A DNA stretch of 64,000 bases, from positions 1 to 64,000 of the forward strand of contig JBBHKE010001257.1 in assembly GCA_037447655.1 (NCBI GenBank). Reading direction: 5' to 3'. The notes beneath the pieces were generated by a model, which saw only the letters and a program-made list of their open reading frames with translations, was not told the DNA's origin and did no database searches. The position numbers were made by a program, and so were the translations under genes. Shown one piece after another: positions 11,430 through 21,905 of the stretch (positions are counted from its first letter, which is position 1; each line of letters begins with the position of its first letter). Source of the DNA: Zygnema cylindricum. Its lineage: Eukaryota; Streptophyta; Zygnematophyceae; Zygnematales; Zygnemataceae.

Positions 11430-12067
11430 CAGTGGAGAATCATCATAAGAAGACCGCGTCGCGAAGAGCAACGCAGCATAGCGGCGCAGCGAAAGTAGTG
11501 GTGACGTAAGACACTTACACCGTGATTGTTCTATTCCAGGTGCACGCAACTAAATATTCAGGGGTTATGCATTTATGGCGAAATGGGAGCTATTATAGGA
11601 CACTTTTTGCAAGAAGGCAACAAGCGACTGAGAATTGGCAGAGGGCAACATGAGCAATGGCAACGTCGGCAAAGCACTGGTGATGTGTTGTTTTTGCTAA
11701 ATTTATTGTATGATGAACAGTGGAGGTTGATACATAATTTTGAATGTTTAAATATTTTTTTATTTCTTTTATTTATCCATTAGAGTGGAAACATTTGCGT
11801 ACAGCATGGACTAATGAGTCTAAAGCTTTAGGGGGGTTTAGAATTTGAAAGCTTTATTCTCAGTAGATGAGGCTATGAGGAGGAAGTTAAGGGTGAAAAT
11901 GAGAAGCAGCTCGGACTGCGATGTCGAATTAGCGCAGCGTAGCAGCATAGCAGTACACGCTGCACTTTGTATTCATACTACGTTGCGATGTCAAACTAGC
12001 GCAGCGTAGCAACATAACATTACACGCTGCATATTTTTTTGGGTGCACGAAACTAAATTTTCGGGGG
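11430..12067 (+). repeat. GCAGCG-rich repeats and duplicated pre-LTR segment in element B
   Basis: Two copies of a 47-base unit (11918-11964 and 11985-12031) share GCGATGTC and TAGCGCAGCGTAGCA. A looser GCAGCG-rich copy lies at 11445-11500. The segment GGTGCACG..AACTAAAT..TTC..GGGG occurs at 11538-11563 and again at 12042-12067 just before the 3' LTR. The layout suggests an imperfect duplication of about 500 bp inside B. Confidence 0.6.
11814..11890 (+). repeat. Relic of a C/K-type polypurine tract and LTR start inside element B
   Basis: GAGTCTAAAGCTTTAGGGG, then GAAAGCTTTATTCTCAGTAGATGAGGCTATGAGG-like sequence, matches the polypurine tract and LTR start of element K (reverse strand, 51985-52048). 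B's internal region is therefore a composite that carries a piece of another family. Confidence 0.6.
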
Positions 12068-12069
12068 AG

Positions 12070-13061
12070 TGTTGTTTTGAAAAGTCAGTTTCGTGCGTAC
12101 GAGACAGTTCACGCGTAACTGCTAATTGGATTTAATTTGGAGGTTTGAATAGATTCACCGATTGGGGGAGCGAAGGGATTGATATAATTAAAGTTACGCA
12201 AAAGACTCATTGAGTGGTGTGAACAAGCTGTGACAAATGGACGGCAGATCGCGAAGCGATTCGATGTAAAATAAACGGAATGTTGAAATAGGCACCGCCT
12301 GTACGGCGGAGCTGCGACGCAGTTAAGTCAACGCAGCTGCGGCTATTTGTATGATCCGTATGGACAAGCGCAGCCAGCGCTGCTAGCAAAGCTGCGGATA
12401 ATATGACTAGGATAGATTTTGAGTAATGATGATTGTACAGTAGTGGTAGCTTAGTAGTTGCTTAGTGGTAGCTTGGTTTCTGACATATGAAGAGTGCGGT
12501 GTAAATATTATGTAAAACAAAGGTTTGTCCTTTTGACTAATTAGTTTATTAGAGTAGATACAGTACGGCTGGTATGCCTCCGTACATTCAGTAGCCTGAG
12601 TATAACTTGCAGAACTTAGATTATTTTATGTATCGTAGTCAAGTTAATTAAAGTAATGGCAAACTGTTTTCTGCATCTTTGACCTGTTGGTGTGATCACT
12701 GTGATTGGTGCTTTCTCGTGAAACCTTGTGGAGTTATTATACGATATAGGATCTATATGTGTGTGATGTTTAATTGTATTCCAGTATCTCTGTAAGATTC
12801 TGTGAACAGTCTAAGTGGTTAGTTTGTGAAGCTGTCAGCTATTTTTGGGAAACTATGGAGCTTATATCTTCTAGATGCCTTGGTGGATTTGGCTGTAACT
12901 TTGGGAGTTTACAGCGTATGTGGCATAATGCATATTAGTGAAGTTTGAGATTATTTTATTTATTGTGGAGTAATCTGTGTCGTATGAAACACAACTGTTT
13001 TTGAGGTAGTCTGTGGGTGTTTCCGTGAGTAATCCATTGCTGAAATAAGCTATGGACAACA
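12070..13061 (+). repeat. Element B 3' LTR
   Basis: This 992-bp LTR runs from TGTTGTTTTG to GGACAACA. It includes the undisturbed form of the site into which element A inserted in the 5' LTR (near 12231-12240). Polypurine sequence TTTTCGGGGGAG precedes it. Confidence 0.93.
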
Positions 13062-13349
13062 TTCAAGAGCAAACATATGGATGTCACACTCCACTATTTC
13101 AAAAAAAATAAACTTGCAGGAGTTATAAAATTGTGTTATTTACCAGATGAGAAAATGATAGCTGACATGCTAACCAAACCTCTTATGGCTCCTCAATTAC
13201 AGTTTTGTAGAAAGGCTATTGGGTTGAGTGAGTGACTAAGTCTAAAGATTTAGGGGAGTGTTGAAATTGGAAATCTTACGTTCAGTAGATAGAGCGGTGA
13301 GGGGAGAATGAGGACTTAGAATATTCAAGGAATGAAAAGTTGTAATTCT
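13062..13349 (+). mobile_element. Element X, right part: RNase H end, polypurine tract and 91-bp LTR stub
   Basis: The frame reads KSKHMDV, PDEKMIADMLTKPL and CRKAIGLSE then a stop, the normal end of copia RNase H. A polypurine tract TAAAGATTTAGGGGAG leads to an LTR start at 13259 (TGTTGAAATT), which resembles the C LTR. The LTR stops after 91 bp at the exact end of element C. Confidence 0.88.
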
Positions 13350-14347
13350 TGTTGTTCTACAACCACAGTTGTAGGTGAAGGACCACCAATAGTAGTAGAT
13401 GTAGACATAGACTTCAGCAAAAGTTACCAGAAATCCTATCAAACAACCAACTTTGATATAACACAGAAATCACTTAAGATGTTCAAATAACACCAAATTC
13501 CACACTAATACAGTATCACATACAATCTGTCAATTCCCAAAATAGCAGCCCAATTGAACAAGTAAACCATAAGATGTAACACTTGGAAGTTTCCCATAAA
13601 ATGTCCCTTCAAGAGTTAGATCTCAATACTGGATGATAACAATTTTGGCTAAGTCCTAACTTTATACTCACAAAGAGTATCTACTGAAAACTAACTAATC
13701 CGATGTCTACACCTGGAACAGCAATAGTGTACTGCAATAGGATAAGGTACCGAATCAGTTCGCTATTTGTATTGTGAGTACGTCCAAACCCTATTTGACT
13801 ACTAGACAAAAATATACTTAGTGGAACACTACATTCTAATCCGCTAAGTAAAAAATACTGTGTTTCAGATGTGCAAATAGATTCCCGTACAGTAGTGTCC
13901 AAGTTGCTTAGTCAACAGTGGATGCTAGCGTCCAGCTGACTGTTGAACAAGTGCTCCAAGTCACCTGAGGTCATATAGAGTGATGAGTCATTTTGTGGTC
14001 CCATATGAATCTCGTTCGTTCACTCGATTCACATCCACGGTCCTCGTTGAATGTTGTACCACTATTCTTGCGGATAATCGGTTGAGTTTCCGTCCGTCCG
14101 ATTCTTCAACTGTATTCGTTTGATGTGTGACGCGTGGTAAAGTGTGTCGACGCCTTTCCGTAAAACTTGTATGATGTTCATTTTCTGACGCGTGTCCCTG
14201 CAGAAGTACAATACACTAAAAAGTACTACTGCTACTGTCACACTAAATGTTGTAAGTATTACAACTTACCTAGACAAAAAATATTCTAAGTGCTTGGTCT
14301 CTTCTCACAGCTCTGTTTACTGAGTATTTAAATTTCTTATTTCAACA
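13350..14347 (-). repeat. Element C 3' LTR
   Basis: Paired with 18517-19513 and nearly the same length. In element orientation it starts TGTTGAAATAAG at 14347 and ends GAACAACA at 13350. Its end part (near 13413) encodes the MST-type Gag start peptide seen in the 5' LTR. Confidence 0.92.
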
Positions 14348-14820
14348 CTCCCCTAAATCTTTAGACTCACTTACTCACTCAGCCCAACAGACTCTCTGCA
14401 ATACTTCAACTTAGGTGTAGGAAGAGCTTTAGTCAGCATATCAGCCACCATCTTTTCATCTGGTAAATAACTCATTTTTATCACTCTTGCAAGCACATTT
14501 TCTCTTACAAAGTGTAGTCTGACATCCATATGTTTGCTTTTAAAATAATGACTAGGGTTAGAGGCAATGGCAATTGCTGCCTTGTTGTCACACCAGATAA
14601 CCTGAGGACCAGTTTGCATATACCCAAGTTCCTACAAAGTGGCCTTAACCCATAGGAGTTCCTTGAGGGCAGAACTGGCTGCCATATATTTCGATTCCAT
14701 CGTGGACTGAGCCGTGATCTTCTGTAATTTGTTGCTCTAGCAGCAAGTTCCATTCCCAATTTTCAGAACGAAACCGGTTGTTGATTTTCGGCTTGGCATA
14801 TCTCCATAGCTGGCATCGCT
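14348..14820 (-). pseudogene. Element C RNase H (frame-broken)
   Basis: The frame at 14371-14619 reads QVIWCDNKAAIAIASN, HYFKSKHMDVRLHFV and DEKMVADMLTKALPTPKL, the C-terminal half of copia RNase H, ending in a stop before the polypurine tract (14348-14362). The N-terminal half lies in other frames at 14620-14820. The enzyme would remove RNA from RNA/DNA hybrids during element replication. At least two shifts break it. Confidence 0.85.
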
Positions 14821-15942
14821 CTAAGTCTGTAATTTTACCTCTCCTCCTCCGAGTATAAGCTTGAGATTTCGGGTACCTGCCAGGTATCTCAAAACCCTCT
14901 TTGCTGCTTCCCTATCTGCTCTTTTAGGATTCTGAAGACTCTTACTTAGGACTCCCATAGTTGCAGCAATATCAGGTCTCGTACAGTTCATAAAATAAAT
15001 GAGACTCCCCACTACCTGTCTGTATGGCTTTGTTGCCATAAACTCTTCCTCCCCTGACTTTAAGCTTTCACTAACCAATATGCCCGAGTTTGATTCACTC
15101 CCCTCCAGCTTGTATCTAAATTCCATGGGAGTTACAGATCCCTTAAAATTCTTCATCTCAAATTTTTCCAGCATGTTCCCTATAGCTTCTTTATGGGTTA
15201 GCATAATCAATCTGTTATTTCTATCCCTTTCAACTTGTATGCCCAAGATATATTTGGCCTCACCTAGGTCTTTCATTTCAAACCTAGACCTCAAAGTTGC
15301 TTTAATACGGTTTATTTTATTTATGGATTTACTTATTAGTAACATATCATCCACATATACAGCGATATAAAGTAACCCATCCTCCCCTTGTAAGACATAG
15401 ACTGAATGGTCTGAACTAATTGTTTTGAATCCTAGACTAGTCAAAAATTCATCTAACTTTAGATTCCATTGTCTAGGGGCTTGTTTCAGCCCATACAGAG
15501 ATTTAATCAGTTTGCAGACTAACTTTTCTTTCCCTTTTTCTTCGTACATTTCAGGCTGCTGCATATAAATAGTCTCTTCTAACTCTCCATGCAAAAAGGC
15601 TGTCTTAACATCCATCTGATGTATTTCTATGTTTTCTATAGCAGCTAAACTCAACAAAATTGTGACAGTAGGAAATCTGACGACTGGGGAGAAGGTTTCC
15701 TCAAAGTCAATACCTTCTTTCTGGTTGTACCATTTGGCCACCAGTCTGGCCTTATACCTTTCAATAGTGTTGTCCAGATTGAGTTTGACTTTGAAGATCA
15801 ACTTGCTCCCAATGGCTTTCCTCCCCGGGGGCAGGTCCACCAGCTCCCATGTGTGCGCCTCCATAATCGACTTCATCTCGTCGTTGACCGCCTCAATCCA
15901 GTGGTTTCTCTCCGGTGATGAGAAGGCCTCTTTGATGGTCAT
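14821..15942 (-). CDS. Element C reverse transcriptase domain (open, 373 codons)
   Basis: This open stretch begins in the linker (FSSPERNHWIEAVNDE) and covers the whole copia reverse transcriptase. Visible blocks are [76 protein letters not shown] and the catalytic box AVYVDDMLLISKS (YVDD at about 15346-15357). It ends in the connection to RNase H (RYLAGTRNLKLILGG). The start given is the first ATG of an open frame and not a true translation start, since the domain belongs to a polyprotein. A K-W change in VAKWYNQ departs from the usual VAKGYNQ. It is one of the best preserved enzymes in the window. Confidence 0.9.
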   Translation of the reverse strand: MTIKEAFSSPERNHWIEAVNDEMKSIMEAHTWELVDLPPGRKAIGSKLIFKVKLNLDNTIERYKARLVAKWYNQKEGIDFEETFSPVVRFPTVTILLSLAAIENIEIHQMDVKTAFLHGELEETIYMQQPEMYEEKGKEKLVCKLIKSLYGLKQAPRQWNLKLDEFLTSLGFKTISSDHSVYVLQGEDGLLYIAVYVDDMLLISKSINKINRIKATLRSRFEMKDLGEAKYILGIQVERDRNNRLIMLTHKEAIGNMLEKFEMKNFKGSVTPMEFRYKLEGSESNSGILVSESLKSGEEEFMATKPYRQVVGSLIYFMNCTRPDIAATMGVLSKSLQNPKRADREAAKRVLRYLAGTRNLKLILGGGEVKLQT

Positions 15943-16442
15943 AGGCTCCCTTGATGCTGTAGAAAATTAAAGTGAGAACCGGTTTGCAGACGACTGCTAG
16001 ATCATTTCCCCCCCGAAAAGTTTGAGGCTGAAATGGTCAACAATCTCCGATTTCGTGGTTCTCAAACTGCCGCAAGATCCGAAGGTGTAGCAGTATGTTC
16101 CTCCGGAGTTTGATGCAGTGGAGAAGCATGCGTAGCAGGAACAACGGTGTAGTAGCAGAAGGTGTACTTGTGGGAAGAGATGGCACTGGAAAATACACCT
16201 GTTGTTGGTGGTTAAAAATGACATACTCATGTTTCTTGTTTTCTGTTGGTGTATCTGTTGCTTTGAACAGATCAACCGAATCCTGTTCATCTTTAATCTG
16301 AATATTCCGAGACACAAAAATCTTTTGTTTTATCTAAGACGTACACTCTCTATCCCTTTGCATTATCATCATAACCCAAGAGAATTCCTGTTAAGCCTTT
16401 GGCTTCCATTTTCTACTTATCTGGTGAGTTATCTAAAATAAA

Positions 16443-17582
16443 TCACTTACTTCCAAAAACTTTAAAGTGACTAAAATCTGGGACCTTCCCTGTCCACAAC
16501 TCATAAGGTGTGGAGCTGATAGATCTGGATGCAACTCTATTCTTTATATAGACTGCACAGTTAAGTGCTTCAGCCCATAATTTTAGATCTATAACCTTGT
16601 TTGCAAGCATGGACCTAACAATCTCTGTGACTGTCCTATTTAGTCTTTCCGAAATTCCATACTGCTCAGGAGTGTATGGAACAGTCAGATTCTGACTTAT
16701 ACCCTCATCAAGTAGAAATTGCTTAAATTCGTTAGAGGTGTATTCACCTCCATTATCCAATCTGAACGCCAAGATCGGAAATCCGTGTAGTTTCTCCGCC
16801 CATACCTTGTAGTGCTTGAAGTGAGTGAATACTTCACTTTTGTTCTTCATAAAATAAACTTTCGTGTACCTTGAGAAATCATCATTGAATATGACCATAT
16901 ACTGAACTCTTCTAGCCGATGCTACTTGGGATGGTTCGAGGACATCCGAATGAACGAGCTGGAGAACTTTTGTGGATCTGTTTTCGGTCTCCTGTGGAAA
17001 TGGCAATTTATGAATTTTGCCTAGTGAGCAGCCATCACATGTTTTCACAGACTGAGATGTGAGAGAAACACCTTTAACTTTCCTAGCATTCACCATCTTT
17101 TTCAGACTTTCATGATTAATATGTCCTAACCTCTTATGCCATAATTCATTCTCAGATGACACACTGGAGTACAAAACATCTTTTTCTTTGCATTCAACCA
17201 TGTCCATCCTGTACATCTTACTGGCATCTCTAGTTCCTGTTACTGCTATTTTTCGTAGCTTACTAACAACCTGTCTCCCCCTTTTAAGGGTGACCTCAAA
17301 ACCCTTACTATCTACCAAAGAAGTAGATTTTTTTTTTTTTTTTAAATTTAGATCATGTAAAACATTGTGGAGGGTCCTTTCTACAGACCTTCCCCCCACA
17401 TCTACCATTAGAGATTCATCACCCTGTGTTGAGGATCTGGACACTGATGCCACAGCATAGTAGATATGTTTTGGATGAGTTTGCTTGAAATTTGTAAAAA
17501 CTGTTGTCCCAACACATGTGGGCCATGCCCTAGTGTCCATGATCCATTCGCCATCTTTGGAGCCCTCCATTGCTGCCGCCAT
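16443..17582 (-). CDS. Element C protease remnant and integrase (open, 379 codons)
   Basis: The N-terminal part is the protease. The active-site stretch reads WIMDTRAWPTCVG where element K reads WIMDTGASAHMC, so small indels destroyed the DTG motif and the frame returns afterwards (NFKQTHPKHIYYA). The zinc domain of integrase follows with ELWHKRLGHINHESL and CDGCSLGKIHKLPFP. The catalytic core has HSDVLEPSQV, FNDDFSRYTKVYFMK, DNGGEYTSNEFKQFL and TPEQYGISERLNRTV (usual TPQQNGVSER). It ends WTGKVPDFSHFKVFGSK. Integrase inserts element DNA into the chromosome. The open length suggests recent activity of this part, while the protease is dead. Confidence 0.9.
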   Translation of the reverse strand: MAAAMEGSKDGEWIMDTRAWPTCVGTTVFTNFKQTHPKHIYYAVASVSRSSTQGDESLMVDVGGRSVERTLHNVLHDLNLKKKKKSTSLVDSKGFEVTLKRGRQVVSKLRKIAVTGTRDASKMYRMDMVECKEKDVLYSSVSSENELWHKRLGHINHESLKKMVNARKVKGVSLTSQSVKTCDGCSLGKIHKLPFPQETENRSTKVLQLVHSDVLEPSQVASARRVQYMVIFNDDFSRYTKVYFMKNKSEVFTHFKHYKVWAEKLHGFPILAFRLDNGGEYTSNEFKQFLLDEGISQNLTVPYTPEQYGISERLNRTVTEIVRSMLANKVIDLKLWAEALNCAVYIKNRVASRSISSTPYELWTGKVPDFSHFKVFGSK

Positions 17583-18575
17583 AGCAAATAACTGTGCATC
17601 CTCTTCATCATTGAAGCTCAGAAATGAATCTGAATCATCTGTAACAGTTGAAAAAAGTGCATTTCCTCGTGAGGGATTGGCAGAAAAGCCTTGATGAAAC
17701 TGACTTTGTTGCCATCTAGGCCTGTATAAACTAGTTTTATTTGCCTTTTTGAGCTTTGGACAGTACCCGTAACCATGTCATTTTTCAGACAAGAAAAACA
17801 AGCATTAGAAGACCGCCTATTTTGCCTCTGACTACCCTGATTAAATTGGTTCTGATTCTGGTTTAATTGGTTTTGATTGTGGTTAAACTGGTTTTCTGTT
17901 TTGATTAAACTGATTTCTCCTCTCAAAATCCGTATTGAAAGCTTCTACTTTCTTTTCACCATCAAGAACCTTACTTGTAGACTCTTCTTCTAATATAAGA
18001 TTGTAAGCTAACTAAAAAGTCCAGCTAGACTTAGTATCACCTTTTAAAGCTGCAGACACTCCCTTCATATACCTAGGGAGACCTCTAATAAGCAAAGCAG
18101 CTTGCTGAAACTTTGGAAAAGTTCCACCCGCCGAAAAGTGTGCATCAATGAGTTCTCAAAATTTATCGGAATACTCGGCCATTGATCCCCACGAGTATTT
18201 GTAGTCCCAGATCCGACCAGCCAATAAGAGCTCCTCTTAGACGTTAGCCTTTTCATGGGAAGTTTTCAGCGAAGTCCAAATCTCACTCGCCTTTTTCATC
18301 TTGAGCCGAGACATAACCAGACTTTTTGAAATGCAAAAAAATCAAGTTGTTTCTGGCGAGGGAGTTCTTCTTTGCCAAGCTCTGATCTGTTTCAGCAAGA
18401 GATACATCTAACACTCCTAACAAGTCTGAATTTCAAAAGATGATTCAACCTTAGCTCCCCATTACGCATACTTTTGGCCATTGAAGACATAAATTCTGGA
18501 CGAAAGGCCAATAACCTGTTGTTCTACAACCACAGTTCCAGGTGGAGGACCACCAGTAGTAGTAGATGCAGACAT
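17583..18575 (-). pseudogene. gag: Element C gag (broken)
   Basis: The reading frame opens inside the 5' LTR at 18575 (MSASTTTGGPPP), crosses the LTR end at 18517 and continues GLSSRIYVFNGQKYA, the copia Gag start block. The ATG normally inside the primer site is ATT here. Several stops follow, the first near 18465. Later parts show SWTF, LLLAGRIWDYKYSWG, KFQQAALLIRGLP, an asparagine/glutamine-rich linker (17840-17930) and a damaged zinc knuckle beginning CFSC with HGYGYCPKLKK in another frame. The product would be the particle protein. Confidence 0.85.
18502..18516 (-). promoter_or_regulatory. Primer-binding site, element C (mutated half initiator tRNA-Met type)
   Basis: On the - strand GGTTATTGGCC directly follows the LTR; it differs from GGTTATGGGCC at one base. 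Element K has GGTTATGGGA at the equivalent place. Confidence 0.65.
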
Positions 18576-19513
18576 AGACTTTAGCAGAAGTTACCAGAAA
18601 TCCTATTAAACAACCAACTTTGATATAACACAGAAATCACTTAAGGTGTTCAAATAACACCAAATTCTACACTAATATAGTATCACATACATTCTGTCAA
18701 TTTCCAAAATTGCAGCCTAATTAAACCAAGAAACCATACGATATAACACTTGGAAGTTTACCAAAAACTGTCCCTTAGAGAGTTAGATCTCAATACTGGT
18801 TGATTACAATTTTGGCTAAGTCCTAACTTTATACTCACAAAGAGTATCTACTGAAAACTAACTAATCCGATGTCTACACCTGGAACAACAGTACTGTACC
18901 ACTCTACGACAAGGTACCAAATCAGTACGCTATTTGTATTGTGAGTAAGTCTAAACCCTATTTGACTACTAGACAAAAATATACTTAGTGGAACACTACA
19001 TTCTAATCCGCTAAGCAAAAATTACTGTGTTTCAGATATGCAAATAGATTGTTGTACAGTAGTGTTCAAGGTGCTTAGTCAGCAGTGGATGCTAGCGTCC
19101 AGCCGATTGTTGATCAAGTGCTCCAAGTCACCTGAGGTCGTTCAAAGTGATGAGTCATTTTGTGGTTCCACGTGAATCTCGTTCGTTCACTCGATTCACA
19201 TCCACGGTTGTCGTCGAATGTTGTACCACTATTCTTGCGGACAATCGGTTGAGTTTCCGTCCGTCCGATTCTTCAACAGTATTCGTTTGATGTGTGACGC
19301 GTGGTAAAGTGTGTTTGCGCCTTTCTATAAAACCCGTATGATGTTCATTTTCTGACGCGTGTTCCTTCAAAAGTACAATACACTCAAAAATACCACTGCG
19401 ACTGTCACACTAAATGTGGTATGTATTACAACTTACCTAGACCAAAAATATTCTAAGTGCTTGGCCTCTCCTCACAGCTTTGTTTACTGAGTATTAAGAT
19501 TTCTTATTCAACA
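18517..19513 (-). repeat. Element C 5' LTR
   Basis: This is the 997-bp partner of 13350-14347. On the - strand it starts TGTTGAATAAG at 19513 and ends GAACAACA at 18517. Its last 59 bases encode the start of Gag (ATG at 18575). Confidence 0.92.
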
Positions 19514-20257
19514 GTCGTCACTTAAGAATAGAACACGTATTTCGGAATGGCACTGACCTCCATATACGTGTGTCACACATTAGACGAGACAAAGCAGGTG
19601 CGACGTAGATGGGACAAAGCAACTACGACGTAGATGGGACAAAGCAGCTGCGACACGACGAAGCTGCTTTGGTTATTTTCTGATATGATTCGGCACAAAA
19701 CGTGGCAGCTCCGACAAAGCTGCGGTGACGATTGAATATGATCCGGAACGGGACAACGCAACTGCGGTTGATATGAATCAAGTCAATGGACGAGATTCAT
19801 AAAAGGATCACAAGTGATTTGCTGGCAGGTGGTTTTGTAACATCAGGATGGACATATCCGGACAATAGTAATTAAGCCGGCAGCAAGTAATTGTACCATC
19901 ATTTATTACTAATCTCTCAGTAATATTGAGTGTACAGTGGTAGAATCACCTTTATCGTGATTATGAGAACTTAGATCTTAATGGTAGTTTGGTTCTTAGA
20001 CGTATCTCTTAGGAACACTTGTGTCACAGATACAACACTAAGTAATAGGAAAACTAAGAGAAGAAACTCACTGCGAGTAGAAGACTTAGGACTTAGAATA
20101 TTTGATGTACCCAGACTTCAAGAATGTGTAATCTGCATACTGTTTTTGGGAAACTTATGAGTTGCATATCCTTGTGTATGTTAAATCAATAGGGCTCAAA
20201 CTTTGAGAGTTGTCAATCTTTCTGATATTCTATGCTGTGGTATAGTTTGAAGCAGGT
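19514..20257 (+). repeat. Diverged B-like LTR fragment
   Basis: No gene is seen here. Blocks such as GACAAAGCAGCTGCGAC, the AGTGGTAG tract near 19935 and TTTTTGGGAAACTTATGAG near 20145 echo the order of parts in the B LTR. Two copies of GACGTAGATGGGACAAAGCA lie at 19589-19640. The end is cut where copia pol fragment D begins. Confidence 0.5.
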
Positions 20258-21905
20258 AATTGCAATAAAAATTACACCATTCTCATCTTCAAACATATAG
20301 ATAGAATGGTCAAAGCTTATCCGCATATATCCCAGACCGGTGAGAAACTCATCTAGTTTCTTATTCCACTCTTAGGGAGCCTGCTTTAGTCTATATAAAG
20401 ACTTTATGAGCTTGCAGACTTTGCTCTCGTCTCCTTCCACCACGAACCCTTGTCGTTGCCTCATGAAGATTTCTTCCTCTAACTCACCATTGAGGAAGGC
20501 GGTCTTAATATCCATTAGGTGTATCTCCATGTCTTCTGGTGCCGCTAGATAGAGGAGAATTTTTACTGATGGGAACCAAACGACAGAGGCAAAAGTCTCC
20601 TAATAGTCAATCCCCTCTTTTTGGGTGAACCCCTTTGCTACCAACCGAGCCTTATATCTTTTAATGGTGTTATCTAGGTTCAATTCCAGTTTAAACACCC
20701 ACATACAACCAATTCGATATTGTCTGGAGGACAATCCGCAAGTTCTTAAGTATTTGCTTCAATGATGGAGGCCATCTCATCATTTATGGCTCTAACCCAT
20801 CTGTCTTTCTCTTGACTGTTCACTGCCTCCGAGTATGACTGAAGCTCATCAGAATGAGATAGCTTAGTTACCTTATGAGCGGTCTATTTTTCCTGTATCC
20901 TTTTGCTGCTCTTTCTCCCTCCCTCAAACTCCGAAGCTGGAACAGAGGGAATTCTTAGATTACTCCTTACTGTCTCATCGGCTCCCTTATCCATGGTGGC
21001 CGGTTCCAGATCCTCCTCTTTTGTCTCTTCGAAGTCTATAGGAATATGTGGGGTTTCCGGTAGATATCTTCTATCTTGGATCTCCCTTGAATTTGCAATC
21101 AGTGTTTCACTCATGTCCCTTTTGCGAAAAACTGAGTTCTCCTCACTTTTGGACTCAAAACTGATTCTTATATTCTTGGTATATTTGAAGGCGTCAAATG
21201 ACTTCCCTTCATCCATGACAACTAGGTGTTTGACCAGAATGATATCTTGCTTTACTAAGTTATAGACTCTATATCCCTTGACATTCTCATCATATCCTAC
21301 AAAGTATCTAGGTTTTCCTTTAGCATCTAGTTTCTAGTTTTTTCTATCCGTATCAAGGTTGTAAACTTGGCTACCGAATACTTTAAGGTGAGAGATATTT
21401 GGTTTGCTTCCAACCCACTTCTCATAAGGTGTCATTCTTTTTATGACTGAGGTAAGGACTGTATTCCTAATGTAGTTGGCACAGTTCATGGCTTTTGCCC
21501 AAAACCTCTTTGCTATTTTCTTGTCGGCCAACAAACTGCATACACTATCTCCGATTGTCCGGTTCAACCTCTATGCTAACCCATTTTGTTCTAGATTATA
21601 GGTACAATATTTTGATGATGAACTCCCTCATCCCTCAAGTATTCCTCAAACTGGTTAGGGGTATACTCTCCCCTATTATCACTCCTTATTCTCGTAATGG
21701 GGGTCTCGTGCAACTTCTCACTCTAGGCTTTATATTCTTTGAAGTAAGTTGGTGTTTCAGAATTTTTTTTTAGAAAGTACACTCTAAAGTATCTAGACTA
21801 GTCATTAGTTATTGTCAGCATAAACCTTTTCTCTCCAACCAAAGGTACTTTTGTTGGTACCCTGATATCTGTGTGTACTAGATCTAGTACTTTCTCACTA
21901 TCATG
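20258..21905 (-). pseudogene. pol: Copia pol fragment D: integrase and N-terminal reverse transcriptase
   Basis: On the - strand this runs from integrase (near 21905) to just before the YVDD box (20258). Integrase shows a broken SEKLHETPITRIRSDN stretch, then NRTIGDSVCSLLADKKIAKRFW and YEKWVGSKPNISHLKVFGSQVY (21334-21567). The linker (20884-21216) is acidic and open for 110 codons. Reverse transcriptase shows KSLYRLKQAP and HSIYMFEDENGVIFIAI. Stops are frequent. Both ends are abrupt and lack LTRs, so this is a rearranged remnant. Its closest match in the window by eye is element F. Confidence 0.88.

Larger units (their letters stand above)
2270..13061 (+). mobile_element. Element B: gag-only, non-autonomous LTR retrotransposon (split by element A)
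   Basis: B has two LTRs (2270-2439 plus 8887-9700, and 12070-13061), a primer-binding site directly after the 5' LTR, a degenerate gag with one zinc knuckle, and a polypurine tract before the 3' LTR. Its internal part is only about 2.37 kb and I find no protease, integrase, reverse transcriptase or RNase H motif in any frame. Without the inserted A element it is about 4.35 kb. Flanks TTTAA (2265-2269) and TTCAA (13062-13066) fit a 5-bp target duplication with one change, and the X coding frame resumes across the insertion. This matches the TR-GAG type of non-autonomous retrotransposon, which borrows enzymes from related autonomous elements. It carries the same primer-site type as the autonomous copia elements here. 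Confidence 0.88.
13350..19513 (-). mobile_element. Element C: full-length Ty1/copia retrotransposon
   Basis: The element lies on the - strand with LTRs of 998 bp (13350-14347) and 997 bp (18517-19513). The order from right to left is primer site, gag, protease, integrase, reverse transcriptase, RNase H, polypurine tract. Integrase (379 codons) and reverse transcriptase (373 codons) each keep long open frames. Gag is broken. Flanks ATTCT (left) and GTCGT (right) do not match, so either a flank was lost or the copy was formed by recombination. It belongs to the same group as X and K. Confidence 0.95.

Noticed and set aside
13350-13460. Element C as a tandem array with gag after its 3' LTR
   Set aside because: The MST-type coding stretch lies inside the LTR itself: the 5' and 3' LTRs are then 997 and 998 bp and both end GAACAACA.
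18065-18620. Intron-containing host gene on the - strand
   Set aside because: All pieces match copia Gag segments of element K in order; stops explain the breaks.
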